NCBI GenBank assembly: GCA_001643675.2
Contig: LSRY02000041.1
Span: 691,501 to 755,500, forward strand
Direction of reading: 5' to 3'
Source of the DNA: Monocercomonoides exilis
Lineage: Eukaryota > Preaxostyla > Oxymonadida > Polymastigidae
Length of the DNA stretch: 64,000 nt
The notes below the pieces were generated by a model. The model was not told the origin of the DNA. It saw nothing but the letters and a program-made list of their open reading frames with translations, and did no database searches. A program made the position numbers and the translations under genes. Below, one piece after another: positions 34,101 through 46,936 of this stretch. The number at the start of each line of letters is the position of its first letter. The first letter of the stretch is position 1.

Positions 34101-36092
34101 ATGTGCAACATTATATTACACCAGCCAATATTATACTCCAAAAAGAGAAAAGAAAACTACTTTCTTTTGATTGAATCTACGACCTCATTGGAGAATTGTT
34201 TTTTGTCTCAAACTCAAAGTTCTTTATTATTGCAAAACGACAGCATAATATCTGGAACCATTTCAACTGGCTGGCCTAATATCTCTTTTTGTTGCGACAT
34301 TTTTAAAAGACAAAAGTTGAAATTTGATTCATCAATTTCAATCCATTGCTTTCTAATTCATCAAACTCTTTCACAATTTTTTGATGGTAAAAATTCAAAT
34401 CAAAAATCGGAAAACTTTCTTGAACATGCAAATTCGAACTGTTATCTGGACGATAATTTCTGTTATGTGAAGTTAAATCATCCAATTTTTGGAAAAAAAG
34501 AAAATCGTGTTCAAAAGTTTCCAGTCTCAACAACAACTTCCCACGTTCCATACTCAAAGTTTTTTGTGGTGAATGATTTAGTTTATTCGATGTCATTTCG
34601 ATCATGTGATCTTCTGTACATTGGAAAATCATTTCAATCTCTTCCATCAGACATTAAATTAATTATTCCTCGCAACTCCTTATTCATCGATGTTGATTCT
34701 GCACTGTTTTATGTTCCTCCTACAGTGGCATTACGTAAAATTTTTTCGAAATTCTTAGCATTGCTTTCATATCAATTTGAAGGAATTTCATCAAATAGCC
34801 TTTCATTAAACATTAAGGGGAAATATCACAGACTATCTGAGAATGCTCAGTTGCATTGGATAACCGACAGGATAAAACTCAGCAGGTTTGATGCAATGCC
34901 GTATCCGTTGGTGTCTGCGGCTTCCATGCCATTATTTTTGCATCCATACGCGCCCGTTTCTGGTGCTGCCAAAGTTGGCCAAGACCTTCCTCATTCATCA
35001 ACACCCTTCTCTTCCCAACTCGCAAGCTCTGCTGCTCTTTTGCCTCTTTCGCAATCATCCCACACCCGCTTCAGCCTCCGCCCCCGCCTCCGCCAGCCAG
35101 CGCGCCTCGATTGCCGCGCGAAAGACAGCAACAGCGACGACGAGAAAGAAGAGAAAGAGGAGAAAGAAGAGAAGGACGATAAAGAAGAGAAGGACGAGAA
35201 AGAAGAGAAAGACAATGAAGAAGAAAAAGAAGATCCGAACAACAGCGGAATTGGTTCGCCTCGCGATCGTGTTGCCAAAAGAGACAGAGACGCCCTGACA
35301 CGCCTGGCGCTGCACCTGATGATGCTCTGTGCTTCTGAGAAGATCCGCCAGTCACTTCATTCATCTTCATCATCATCATCATCATCATCATCATCTTCTT
35401 CTTCTTCTTCTTATCCTCCTCATCCTTCTTCTTCTTCTTCTTCTTCTTCTTCTTCTTCTTCTTCTTCTTCTTCTTCTTCTTCTTCTCCACCGTTTCCACC
35501 CCATCTATCATCACACTCATCAAATTCCCTCTTCACCTCACTTTCCTCTGGGTCTGGCAACACCACCAGCTTCACAAGCGCCGAATGCAACGCTTCTTCT
35601 CCTCTCTTCCATCTTCTGCAGACGTCGCGCTTTCTGCCGGCAAAACGCACAGATCTTTCTCTCCTCCGCCGCCTCCTCACCCAAATGGCCTGCCTGATGC
35701 ACCACTTTATAGCCCCTTCGCCTGCTTCCTCTGCCCTCAGCTATCCTTCAACTGCTTTTGCTCATTCTTCAGAGAGACATGAAGGATCGCTGCCTTCCTC
35801 GCTGCTGGGATCAGCTGAGTCACAGTTGTCGTGTTCTCATCTTTCGGCTTCTTTCTCTGCAACGTCTTCGAATTCTCCTTCTTCGACTTCTTCTTCTTCT
35901 CCTATTCCTTCTTCTCTTCCTTCTTCACTGCCTTGTTTTCAACTTCCTCCTTCTTCAACACCATCATCTGCTTCTTCTTCTTCTTCTTCTTCTTTCATTT
36001 CTCCAGAAATTAATAATCTTAATACATTCAATGCTTCTGCTGCATATTCCTCTTTCCCTTCCTCACACGATTATCCACTTCATCATTCCTCG

Positions 36093-36123
<31 letters not shown>

Positions 36124-36554
36124 CTTCTTCTTCTCTCTCGTTCTCATTCACTTCACAAGCAGCTATCCCTTCCTCTCTCTCCGTCTCACCCATTTCATCC
36201 TCATTCTCTTCTTCTTCTTCTGTTGCTTCTTCTGTTGCTTCTTCTCTTTCTTCTTCTTCTCTTTCTTCTTCCTCTCTTTCTTCTTCTTCTTCTTCTCCTC
36301 CTCCTTCTCATTCAATTGCTGCTTCTGCTTTTGAACCTCCTTCAGAACAAACCCATCCGTCTTCATATTCACACACAACTGATCTGTTTACACCTTCTTC
36401 ACGACCTCTTCGTTCCACTTCAATGAGCGCTTCTTCTTCTTCTTCTTCTTCCTCTTCCTCTTCTTCTCGTTCCACTTCATCATTTTCTTCCCCTCCTCCT
36501 CCTCCTTCTCCTCCTTCCTCTTCTGTTTCTTCCGTTCCTTCATCTCTTCCTTCT

Positions 36555-36587
<33 letters not shown>

Positions 36588-36649
36588 CCTCACTTACACG
36601 ATGACTTGTCTCTTGATCTTCTGCAAAAGAACTCATCTTCTTTATTGGC

Positions 36650-36688
<39 letters not shown>

Positions 36689-37262
36689 TTCTTCTTCTTC
36701 TTCTTCTTCTTCTTCTTCTTCAACAGCCCCATCTCTTTCTCACTCCTCCTCTTCTCTTTCTCCTCCTCCTCTTATTTCTTCCCGTGCTTATTCTTACTCT
36801 TCTTCCCCTTCCCATTCTTCTTCCCCTTCTCATTCTTCTTCTCGTCCCGCCCTCTCAACCAAACGCTCTTCCTCATCCAAAATTCCCTTCCCTCCCCGCA
36901 AATCCAAAACATTATCCGCACACAACAACACATTTGCCTTCTCTTCTCCTTCTTTCTCTCTCCTCATGACCCCTTCGATGGCCTCTAACTTTGTTCTCCA
37001 TCGTCTTTTTGCTTCGCCTTTCTCTTCTTTGAAGCACGTCCGCCTTCCTCTCACAACCATTCCTCATTCTTCTTTGCTTCCTTTTCAGCATTTGGCTCAA
37101 TTAAATTCTTCTTCTTCTTCTCCTCCTTCCTCTTCCTTTTCTTCTTCATCTTCTTTTGCACCTCCATATCCACAAACCCATCTTCCTCTTCTTCCTCCTC
37201 AACGTTTATCTTTCTCTTCTTCTTCTTCTTCTTCTTTTTCCTCCTCCTCTTCTTCTTTCCTT

Positions 37263-37297
<35 letters not shown>

Positions 37298-40200
37298 TTT
37301 CCGTTCTTCCATTCTCTCCCCTGTCCCTCTGTCTATCTTGTCTGATGCTTATGCTGACACCCCCTTCGACCCTCTTCGCACTCAACGTGCTTCTTCTTTC
37401 TCTACCCGCCCTTCAAAACAGACTGCGTTGCAACAAACTTCGAATATTTTCCCTCTTTCTCCTCCTCCTCTTTATCTCCCTTCTTCTTCCTCTTCTCCTT
37501 CTCCTTCTCCACCTTCTCCTTCTCCTATTTCTTCCTTTTCCTCTTCTTCCTCCTCCTCTTCCCCTTCTTCTTCTCTTCCTCCTCTTCCTCCTCCTCTTTC
37601 TTCTTCTTCTTCCTCTTCCTCTTCTTCTTCCTCTTCCTCCTCCTCTCCCTTCGTCCGCCTCCGCCTTCCTTTATCCAAACCCCTTTTTCTTCCCTCTGAC
37701 CGCACCAATCGTCGCCCCGTCCCTGCCTTCTCCTCTTCTCTTCCTCCACTCCTCCATTCTCTTTCTCCTTCTCTCTTCCTCTTCTTCCTCCTTGCACCTT
37801 ATTCTTCTCCCTCTGAACTTCCCTTTTTTATGGCGCTTTCATTGATTCTTTTCCCTCCTTCTTCGGCGCTTGGGAATGTGCTGATGGCGGTCTCAAGATG
37901 TCAGCCAAGAGTTGTGCTGGATGTGGAGAGGGAGAGGAAGGAGGAGAGGAAGGAGGAGAGGAGGGGGATGAAAGGAAAAGGAAAAGGAAAAGGAGAAGGA
38001 GAAAGGGAAGAAAGGGAAGAAGAAGAAGAAATGGGAGAAAGAGAAGGAACAAAAGGAGAAGAAATTGAAAGAGAAGGAAAAGAAGCAGTGGAGAAAGAAA
38101 GAGAAAGAAGAAAAGACAACACAAATATGTTGTTCAACTTGAATGAGACGAACAAAAGTAATGTTCCAATTGCGAATGAAAGCGAAAATGAACGCTTTGC
38201 AAATGACTTGAAGAGTCTGAATCGATCATTTGGAAATGAGGGAGAATCTGCTGAAGTCAATGCAATAAATGCACTTACGAGTTCGTTTGCTTCTTCTTCT
38301 TCTTCTTCGTCTTCGTCGTCATCTTATTTAAATTCTTCTTCTTCTGCCATTTCATCATCATCGTCATCGTCATCTTCTTCTTCTTCTTCAAATATCAACT
38401 CTTCATTCCGTTCTAATAATGATGATGCTAAACACACAAAATTATCTGCTTCTTCTCATTTTGCCTCACAAAGCTCAATAAATGCCAACATCGCAAAGTT
38501 CAATGAAAATAACAGCAATAATAACGACCTAACCATTCCGCAAGAAACATACAGATTACAAACTGACATTAAACTTAACAAAATTTCAAATTTATCCAAA
38601 AATTTTTTGAATGTTGATAAAAAAATAGCGAAAAATGAGGTAAAATACGGAAGAATAGAAGATTCTTTGAGTGTTGGCTCATCTGCTGCTCCGCTTCCGT
38701 CTGATATTTCAATCAAAAAATTGAATTCTGATAGAAAATGTGGAGAAAATGAAGAGAATGATAAAGATGATGGCGAAAATGAGGGAGAAAATGAAAAGAG
38801 AAATGGAGAAGAAGAAGAAGACAAAGAAGGAGAAGAAGGAAGAGAAGAAGGAAGAGAAGAAGGAAGAGAAAGAGAAAGAGAAGAAGAAGAAGGAGAAGAA
38901 GAAAAAGGGAATGAAGATATTTTCAATGCGAAATCTCCAACACTTGCACAAGAAACAGAAGAAGAGGTTGAAGAAGCAGAAATCGAAGAAATTGAAGAAA
39001 TCGAAAAAGAAGAAGAAGCAGCAGAAGAAAGAGAAGAAGAAGAAAGAGAAAAAGAAGGAGAAAACAAAGAAAACAGAGGAGATGAATCAGATAACGATGG
39101 TTTTACAATATTTTCGCATCTTCTTCGCTCTCCTTCATCTTCTCCTTCTCCTTCTCCTGATGAAGAACTGCCTTTGCATTCACAGGATCGATATAACAAA
39201 ATGGTGAATAAGAGAAACGAGAAGAAGAAGAATTCAAAGAAGAAGAAGAAGAAGGGAGAAGAAGATAATGAAGATAAAGATGCAACAATTGTTGAAGATT
39301 TTGCTTCTCCTTCTTCTTTCCCTGCTTACTCTCATTATCAAAATCTATCTTCTTCTTCTTCCTCTTCCTTTTCTTCCTCCTCTTCCTCCTCTTTCCCTTC
39401 TCCTCATTCTTCTTCCACTCAAAACTATCTCCAATCTCAATCTGAATGCTTTTCAGGCAGTTTCCAATCACCTGCCCCTCGTCCTCTTTTCCTCAACCCT
39501 TCTTCTTATCCATCATTATCGTCGTCGTCATCATCATATTCCTATTCCTCTTCTTCTTTTCCTTCTTCAGGTTTTCCTTCTTCATTATCTTCTTCTTATT
39601 CTTCTTCAAATTCTTCCAATTCTTCTTCTTTCTCTTCTTCTTCTTTCATGGCAACACATCCATATCCTCTGTTAGATCCTTCTCCTTCTCTCTCTGCAAC
39701 AGCATCTTCTCTTTCCTCAACAATTTCCACTTCTTCTTCTTCTTCTTCTCCTTCTTCTTCTTCTCCTTGTCTTTCTTCTTCTAAAACACATCTCCATCCC
39801 CCTTCACACACTTTCCACACCGTCGTTTCTTCCTCTTTCCCTTCGCTTTTCCACACAAACATGCCTATTTTGTGCTCTCCGCTCTCTTTTCCCTCTCGAA
39901 ATATCGGCGCGGTTGAGAATTCTTTCACTTTTTCGTTCATTTTCTATCAGTTTTCATCCCTTTCTGCTCATAAAAACACCCTAAAAGAGGCAGAAACGGA
40001 GCTAAACACACAAAAAACGAGGTTTCAGACGCTTTTTGAGTCGTCAGTTCATCAAAAACAGGTGAAAACAATGAAATTGAAGCAAAAATACGAAAAATCA
40101 GTTATTCGCCTTTCTTTAGCTGTGAAAGAAAGAAAAAATTTGCTTCTCAAAAGGAAAGAAGAGCTGAAGAAAACAATCAGAAAATGGAAAGGTTTAACAG

Positions 40201-42092
40201 AAAATGGAGTCCAAACAAAGTTTTCTGTGTTCGAAGCAGCAAAGCAGATAAAAGGGCTCATTCAAACAGTAAAAGATCAGTTTTCTTTGGGAAAACATCA
40301 ACAGAACAATAAACTTGATGGAAGGATTAATTTGAGAAATTCTTCTTTATCTGCTTCTTCTTCTTCTCTTTCTCATCCTCCTTATCATTCATCATCGTCA
40401 TCATCTTCTTCTTCTTCCCTTTCTTCCCTTACTTCCCTTTCTTCTTATTCTTCTTCTCTTCCCCATCTCCTCAGCATCCGCACCCGCCAAGCCTCAAAAC
40501 TCCACACTCTCCGCAAAGTTGCCCTTTCAACAGAATGCCAAAGGCAATTGTGGCTCCACAAGATTGCTGAAGAGCTTTTGGCTCTGTTTCCGATTGTGCC
40601 TGCTGCTGCCATGGAAGACGTGCACTTGAGCTGGATGGCACAGAATGTAGGGGTAGGGGTGGAGGTGAAGGGGGAGAAGGAGGTGAAGGGGGAGAAGGGG
40701 GAGAAGAGAAGGAAGATGGAGAATGCAATGGGGAATATGAATGGGAATATAAAAGGAAGCGGAAGTGGAGGAATGAATGGAGGAGCTAATTCTAATGCTC
40801 ATACAAATTTAAATTTTGGAGGCAGATTGGAGCAGAACAAGAGCAAAAACCAGAATCAGATTGGAAATTTGTCACAAACAAATCAGATGAATCAGACGAA
40901 TCAGATGAATCAAATAAACCAGGTGAAAATGCAACAACAAATTCAACAGAATCAACAACAACCAAATTTTCATCCACAAAAAGCAGTGGAAGGAGCAAAC
41001 TTACAAGTGCAGTGTTCATCGTCGTCGTCATCATCATCATCATCTTTAGATTCTCCATATGCTCTAAATGTGAATGCTTCTTCATTTCCATCTTTGTCAT
41101 CATCATCTTCTTCTTCTTCCTCTTCATCCTCCTCTTCTCCTTCTCCTTCCTCCAAAGTTTATCTTGTTCCGTTTTCTCCAACATCCCATTCAGCTTCTGT
41201 TTCTGCTTCAACTTCTCTTCCTTCTTCTTCCTTTTCCTCTTCTTCTCTTTCCTCCTCTCCTCTTTCTCTTTCTTCGCCTGCTCAAAGTTCTTTTAACATT
41301 TCTTCTTCTCCTTCCTCTTCTTCTTCTTCTTCTCTTTGTTCTTCTTCCTCTTCCTCTTCTTCTCCTTTTTCTCCTTCTCCTCTTGCTTCAAAACGTGCTC
41401 CAACTCCTCCTCAACCTCTTGTTCCTTACAAAAATATCAGCCAACTACAAATTTCTTCTTCTTTTTCTTCTTCTTCTGCAGTTAATGTTCGCTCTTCATC
41501 TTCTCGTAAATCCCTTCCTCCAACTTATTCTCTATTTGCTCCTGCAAAGTTGTTTTCTTCTTCTTTTCCTCTTTCTACAGCAAAGCAACTTTCTTCTTCT
41601 TCTTCTTCCTATTCCTCCTCATTATCATCTTCCTCTTCTTCCTCTTCTCCCACTCCTCTTCCTCCTCCTCCTCTCTTCCCCAAACAATCTCAATTTTCAT
41701 CTTCCCCAACCAAAAACGATGCTATTTCAATGTTCACTCCTGAATCAATGCCTCAAAGTTTTCTTTCTTCATCTCCTTCTTCCTCTCCTTCCTCCTCCTC
41801 CTCTTCTTCTTCTTCCTTTTCATTGCCTTCTTCTAACCCTATCTCTTCTTCTCCTCTTATTCATTCTTTATCTTCCTTCCCTTCTTCTTCCCCTTCTTCT
41901 TCGCCATTGTCTTTCTCATCCTCCTCATTATCTGCCTCTTCTTCTTCATCCTTATCATCATCATCATCATCTCCTTCTTCTTTATTACCTTCTTCATTTC
42001 CTTCCTCCTCCTCCTCTTCTTCTTCTTCCTCTTCTTCCTCTTCTTCCTCTTCTTCCTCTTCTTCCTCTTCTTCCTCTTCTTCCTCTTCTTCC

Positions 42093-42127
<35 letters not shown>

Positions 42128-45100
42128 CTCTTCCTCTTCCTCCACTCTCAAAAAGAAGCGCCTGCGCATCGGCGCCAGCTTCCGCAGAGGTTTCATCGTT
42201 TCTGACATGTTTTGGCTGCCTTCTTCGCTCGTTTCTGGAAGCATCGCCGAAAAACTAGACAAAATTCGCTCTGTTTTGGAGTGGTGCAGAACGCCTCAGT
42301 CAAATAACGCGGGGGTTTATGCGGGGGGAGGGAATAATAATGGAGGGAGTGTAGGGAATGTGGGAAATGTGGGGAGAGGAGGAAGAGAAGGAAGAGAAGG
42401 AAGAGAAGGAGGAGGAGGTTATTCTTCTTCCTTTTCTTCTTCTTCTTCTTATTCATCTGGAAAATCTCCGCAGGCACAATTATCTCGTTCTTCTTCTCTT
42501 TTCCAACCAATAACATCATCATCACCTTTATCTTCACCTCTTCCTTCCTCTTCTCTTTTTACCTCTTCCCCTCTTTCTTCTTCTTCTTCTTCTTCTTCTT
42601 CTCTCTTTTCTCCGCATCCTCTTTCTTCCTCTGCAGCAATAACCACATCCCATCCTCTTTCCACAATGCAAGCAATATCTTCTCCTCTTTTGTCTTCAAA
42701 GGAAACAGAAGCAATACAAGATTGTTCATTGAATGAACAGAAGAAAATGGAAAATGAGAGAGAAGGAGAGAGAAAGAAAGAGAAGGAGAAAGAAGAGAAG
42801 GAGAAGGAGAAGGAGAAGGAGAAGGAGAAACAAATGGAGCAATCAATTCTACAGCATGCATCGTCAATTTCTTCATCGGCTTCTTCTTCTTCTTCTTCTT
42901 CTTCTTCTTCTTCTTCTTCTTCTTCTTCTTCTTCTACGTCTCCTTCTTCCTCTCCTTTAAAGTCGGATTCAGCATTAGCAAAAGAAAAATCAATTACTGT
43001 TAATACATCTTCTTCCTCTTCTTCCTTTGCAATGAAAGGCAATCCTCCTTCTTTTTCTTCTCCTCTTTCTTCATTGTCCTTCTCAGCTGGCTCAGAAAAC
43101 GAGAAAGAAGAGAAAGAAGAGAAAGAAGAAGAGAATTGTGAAGGAGAAAATGGAAAAGACAAAAGAGAAGGAGAAGAAATTGAAAGAGAAATGCAAAAGG
43201 TTAACATGAATAATAATTCTTCTTCTGTTCCTCCGACTTCTTCTTCTTCTTCTTCTAATGTGGTTTCTTGTTCAGACAATAACATTACCTCTTCATCATC
43301 TTCTTCCTCTTCCTCTTCCTCCTCTTCCTCTTCTTCTTCTTCTCTCTCCTTCCGTCCAATCATCCATCGCAACACACTTTCTCTATTAGATCAACTATAC
43401 CCCTCGCTTTCTCAGGCATCTCAAGCAAACTTCCGTTCTCTCTCTTTCTCTTTCTCTTCTCCTTCTTTTGCTCAATCTTCTTCTCCTGCTTCTCCAACTT
43501 CTTCTGCTCCTCTTCCTCCTTCTTCTTCCTCTTCCTCTTCTTCTTCTTCTCATTTTGACCACTCACACCTTCCTGTTCTTTCCTTCCCACAAGATCAAGC
43601 TCCGATTTCTTCTCTTTCTTCTTCTCCTTCCTCTTCTCCTTCCTCTTCTCCTTCATCATCACCTTTCCCTTCTCCCGCTTCCTCTCTCAACTCCTTCTCC
43701 TCCTTCCTCACTGTTCACACCCTTCCTCACATTCCAGCTCCTCCTCCTCCTCCTCCTTCTTCTTCTTCTTCCTTATTCAATTCCAACCTCTCCTCCTCCT
43801 TCTCTTCCTTCTCTTCCTTCCAACCTTCCTCTTTTTTGTCTCAAAACCAGCTTTTTGCCTCTTCGCCATCGCCTTCTCCTTCCACATCGATGTTTATGTC
43901 TTCTCCTTATCTTCTTTCTTCTCCACAAACAAAGAGGAGTCTTTCATTTGCTCAGAACGGAGACATAAAACAGCAAAAGATGAATAAAATGAGGCAGCAG
44001 CAGATGATGATGATGATGAATCAGCAACAGATAAAGAACAAGAATAATACGGAAAAAGATAAGGAGAAGGAGAAAGACGTTCAGAAGATGCAGAATGAGA
44101 ATGGGAACGAAAATGACAACAAAAACGAGAAAACAAAAGCTAAAGAGAAAGAGAACGCAAAAGAGAGAGGAAACCAGAAAGAGAAGAATGTGAGTGAGCA
44201 AAGTGCATCATTGAATGATCCATTTATTTCTCATTGCTCTCGTTTTGTGGCTGATGCAATGAACAGCGCAATGAACAGACAGGCACACACTCAGATTCAA
44301 ATGCAGTTGCAGTCATCTTCTTGTTCTTATCCTTCTTCTTCTTCTTATTCTTTTAATAGAAATTATAATGATGTTTCGCATCAAGCTCTATCTCCAATTA
44401 ATCCATACTCTTCTTATCTCTTATCTCTTCCTTCTTCCTCTTCTTCTCCTTCCTCCTCCTCTTCTTCCTCTTCTTCTTCCTCTTCTTCTTCTTTGTCAAT
44501 CCCTTCCTCCTCTCCCCCCCTCTTCTCTTCTTCCACCTCAACCTACACCCTCATCCGCTCCACCCCTTCCCGCCGCCTCTTCTCCATCATCACCTCTTTC
44601 GTCTGCGATGGGCGTGTGGGCCTTCGCGAGTATGTTGCATGTGCTGTGGGCATCTTGGCGACTGTTCTTTCTCTTCTCTCTCGCTATTTGTGTGTGCCTT
44701 TGGACTGCCCCATCATCCGGCAGTTTTCTCGCTCTCTGATCAGATACCACAGAATGGCGCATAAGGAGATGGACTTGTCGTTGATTAAGCAGAAGGAGGA
44801 GAAGGAAAGAAGAAGTTTGCTTGCAATTCCCAATTGGGATGTGAGGATGGCAAGAAAGTGGGAAATTGAGGTGGCGAAGGAGATGTTGTTGGCTTCATTG
44901 AAGAAGAAGGAGAAAGAGAAAGAAGAAGAAGAAGAAATGAAAGACAAAACAATTCTTAATAATACAAATATAAGAAAGCAAAGAAAGAATGTGAAATCGA
45001 ATGAAGAAAGCAACAAGAGTGGTGATATTTTGAAGGACAATGAGCTGTTGAAGTCAATTGCGCTGTTCCATTTGATGCAGAATTCGAAGTTTTCAATAAG

Positions 45101-45804
45101 AAGCTTCAATTCTGATTCTGCTGATTTCTTCTCTCGTTTGGCTGCTCACAAACAGATCAGCAGTCAAAAACAGTCGTTTTGGCTGTTGAATTGCTTGCTG
45201 GAGTTTGCAAAGCAGATGAACAATTCTTCTTCTTCGTCGTCGTCGTCTTCTAATGCTTCAGCTTTAACACCTTCCACTTCCTCTTCTTCTCTGTTACAAT
45301 CTTCTTCAAATCTTTCTTCTTCCTCCTCTTCCTCCTCTTCTTCTTCTTCCTCAGATGATTCAAGTGTTCATTCAACTGGAGAAAACAGCCTTCCTCTTTC
45401 TGCTTCCTCACAACAAACTGATTCTTCCTTCTTTGACGATTCATTGGCTCAATCTGGATTGGATATGCTGTTTGCAACAAGAAGCATGACAACCACAAGT
45501 TCATTGGATTCATCCAATGGAATTGTACCTTCTTCATCTTCCTCTTCTTCTTCTGTTGCTTCTTCTTCTTCTTCTTCTTTCTCTCCTTCATCATCTCCTT
45601 CATCGGCCTTACCTTCTCCTTCCTCTTCCTCTTACCAATCTCCTCAAAAGTCATCTAATTCTCCTTTTTCTTCCACATCTTTCTCTTCTCCTTCCTCATC
45701 TCCTCTTTCCTCCTCAAAAACTTCATCCAAACAGAGATCAGACAAGCCGAAGCGTCCAGAACCTGTTTATTGGTTCCGCTGTCCTCTTTTCTTTGCCGAA
45801 AAGG

Positions 45805-45836
<32 letters not shown>

Positions 45837-46736
45837 TCTTCTTCTTCTTCCTCTTCTTCTTCTCCCTCTCCCTCTTCCTCTGTCTCGAAAGACGATGGAA
45901 ACGGCTCGTTCCTCTTCAAGTCAGGGATCACCCTTCTCAATGAAGACATCGCCCAGCTGCTTCGCACTATGAATGTGGCCTCGTTTGGACAGTCAAGGAC
46001 ACCTGCCAATGTGCTCCAGTTGCTTCTTGCTCTGTCAACGCCAAATGTTTATGGAAATAATTCTTCTTCTTCTTCTTCTTCTTCTTCTTCTTCTTCTTCT
46101 TCTTCTTCTTCTTCTTCTTCTTCTTCTTCTTCTTTGCCTTTGTCTTCTTCATTGCCTTCTTCATTGTCTTCTTCTGTGATTCAAACTTTTGTTCCTCTTT
46201 CTTCAACTCCACAAAACAAGCAGAAATTGGAGTTCCAAAATACAAAGCCTTCGAATCTTTCGAATGGGAAACAGTTCGTTCCACAAAAAAACAGTGAAAT
46301 TGATTCACAGTTAACGAGAAGACAAGGAAAACACTCAACAAACAGAGGAATTCGCAAAGATGACGATGTTAGAAAATACACCAATTCAACAGAAGACGAA
46401 TCAGAAGAAGACGCTTCCAGCGCTAAAATAGAGCATTTTGACACGTGTTTGAGCAGACAGATTGAAGAAAACACAAAAATGATAAGTTCAAATGAAAACA
46501 TCAAAATTATGTCAAACCAAAATTCCCTTATTATTCCGTGTGATGAGGAAGAGTTGGATGTTGTGAAGATTCCGTATCATTCAGCCAGATCTGCTTCTGT
46601 TTCTTCTCTTTCCCTTTCGACTTTCCATTCTCCAGTTACGCTTGTTACTTCAAATGCTCCGGTTTACTCACCTGAATGGGATGTTTATTCATCTGCGTAT
46701 TTTTTGAGTCCGAAGTTTTCATTCGACATGTTTTGA
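34101..46736 (+). CDS. UVRAG/VPS38/ATG14-type PI3-kinase complex subunit inflated by poly-Ser, 4211 aa
   Basis: One 12.6-kb frame, ATG 34101 to TGA 46734. Conserved blocks scattered through it match the UVRAG/VPS38 plan in the right order. Residues 10-215: C2-like region ending DLLYIGKSF..IPRNSLFIDVD (compare the 'L.YIG...N.LIF.L.DGYY' end of the UVRAG C2). About 1955-2080: coiled coil (LKEAETELNTQKTRF...). About 2120-2165: QRQLWLHKIAEELLALFPI, like the 'R..LL.EL..IYPI' lead-in. About 3500-3545: YVACAVGILATVLSLLSRYL then VPLDCPIIRQFSRSLI, like 'ALGY.AHLV...S..L.VPL.YPI...SRS.I'. About 3935-3955: FLFKSGITLLNEDIAQLL, like 'F.YGV.LLN.NI.QL'. Such subunits pair with Beclin-1/ATG6 and VPS34 in autophagy or endosomal sorting. 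The rest is Ser homopolymer, with Glu/Lys, Asn/Gln and Pro tracts. ATG 34101 directly precedes the C2 region. Whether it is VPS38 or ATG14 is open. Confidence 0.8.
35350..37665 (+). repeat. Cluster of TCN (Ser) trinucleotide microsatellites within the giant gene
   Basis: Successive imperfect (TCT)n, (TCA)n and (TCC)n runs, e.g. 35429-35485, 36651-36720 (TCA turning to TTC) and 37600-37650. They keep the Ser frame throughout, almost exclusively with TCN rather than AGY codons, so the plus strand is a polypyrimidine strand. Confidence 0.85.
42022..42117 (+). repeat. 9-bp minisatellite (CTTCCTCTT)n inside a Ser tract
   Basis: About ten near-perfect tandem copies of a 9-base unit (three Ser codons TCC-TCT-TCT) embedded in a longer TCN-Ser tract. 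The higher-order period shows expansion by unit duplication of a codon triplet pattern. Confidence 0.85.
46061..46134 (+). repeat. Perfect (TTC)24 microsatellite
   Basis: About 74 uninterrupted bases of TTC/TCT repeat encoding Ser, the longest pure triplet run I saw in the window. It lies between the conserved 'QLL' helix region and the C-terminal tail of the giant protein. Confidence 0.9.
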
Positions 46737-46936
46737 AAGAGTGTTAAATTATTGTTAAAAAAAGATTTGAAAAAAGAAAGAATTTATTTGATTTTATTAA
46801 TTCGTTTGCTTAATTGTTTATTTCCATTTGTTGTTTATTTTGTTTGCGTTTTTATTTTTATTTTATTTTATTTTATTTTATTGGTGTGTTTCGTTTATCT
46901 GGAAGTTTCCAGCATTATTGGCTTGTTTGTATTTTT

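Noticed and set aside
35071-35523. Minus-strand and alternate-frame Lys, Met, Leu or Glu-rich ORFs across the poly-Ser gene
   Set aside because: They are shadows of TCN repeats: the other frames of (TCT)n read as Leu or Phe runs and the minus strand as Glu, Lys or Arg runs. They carry no motifs.
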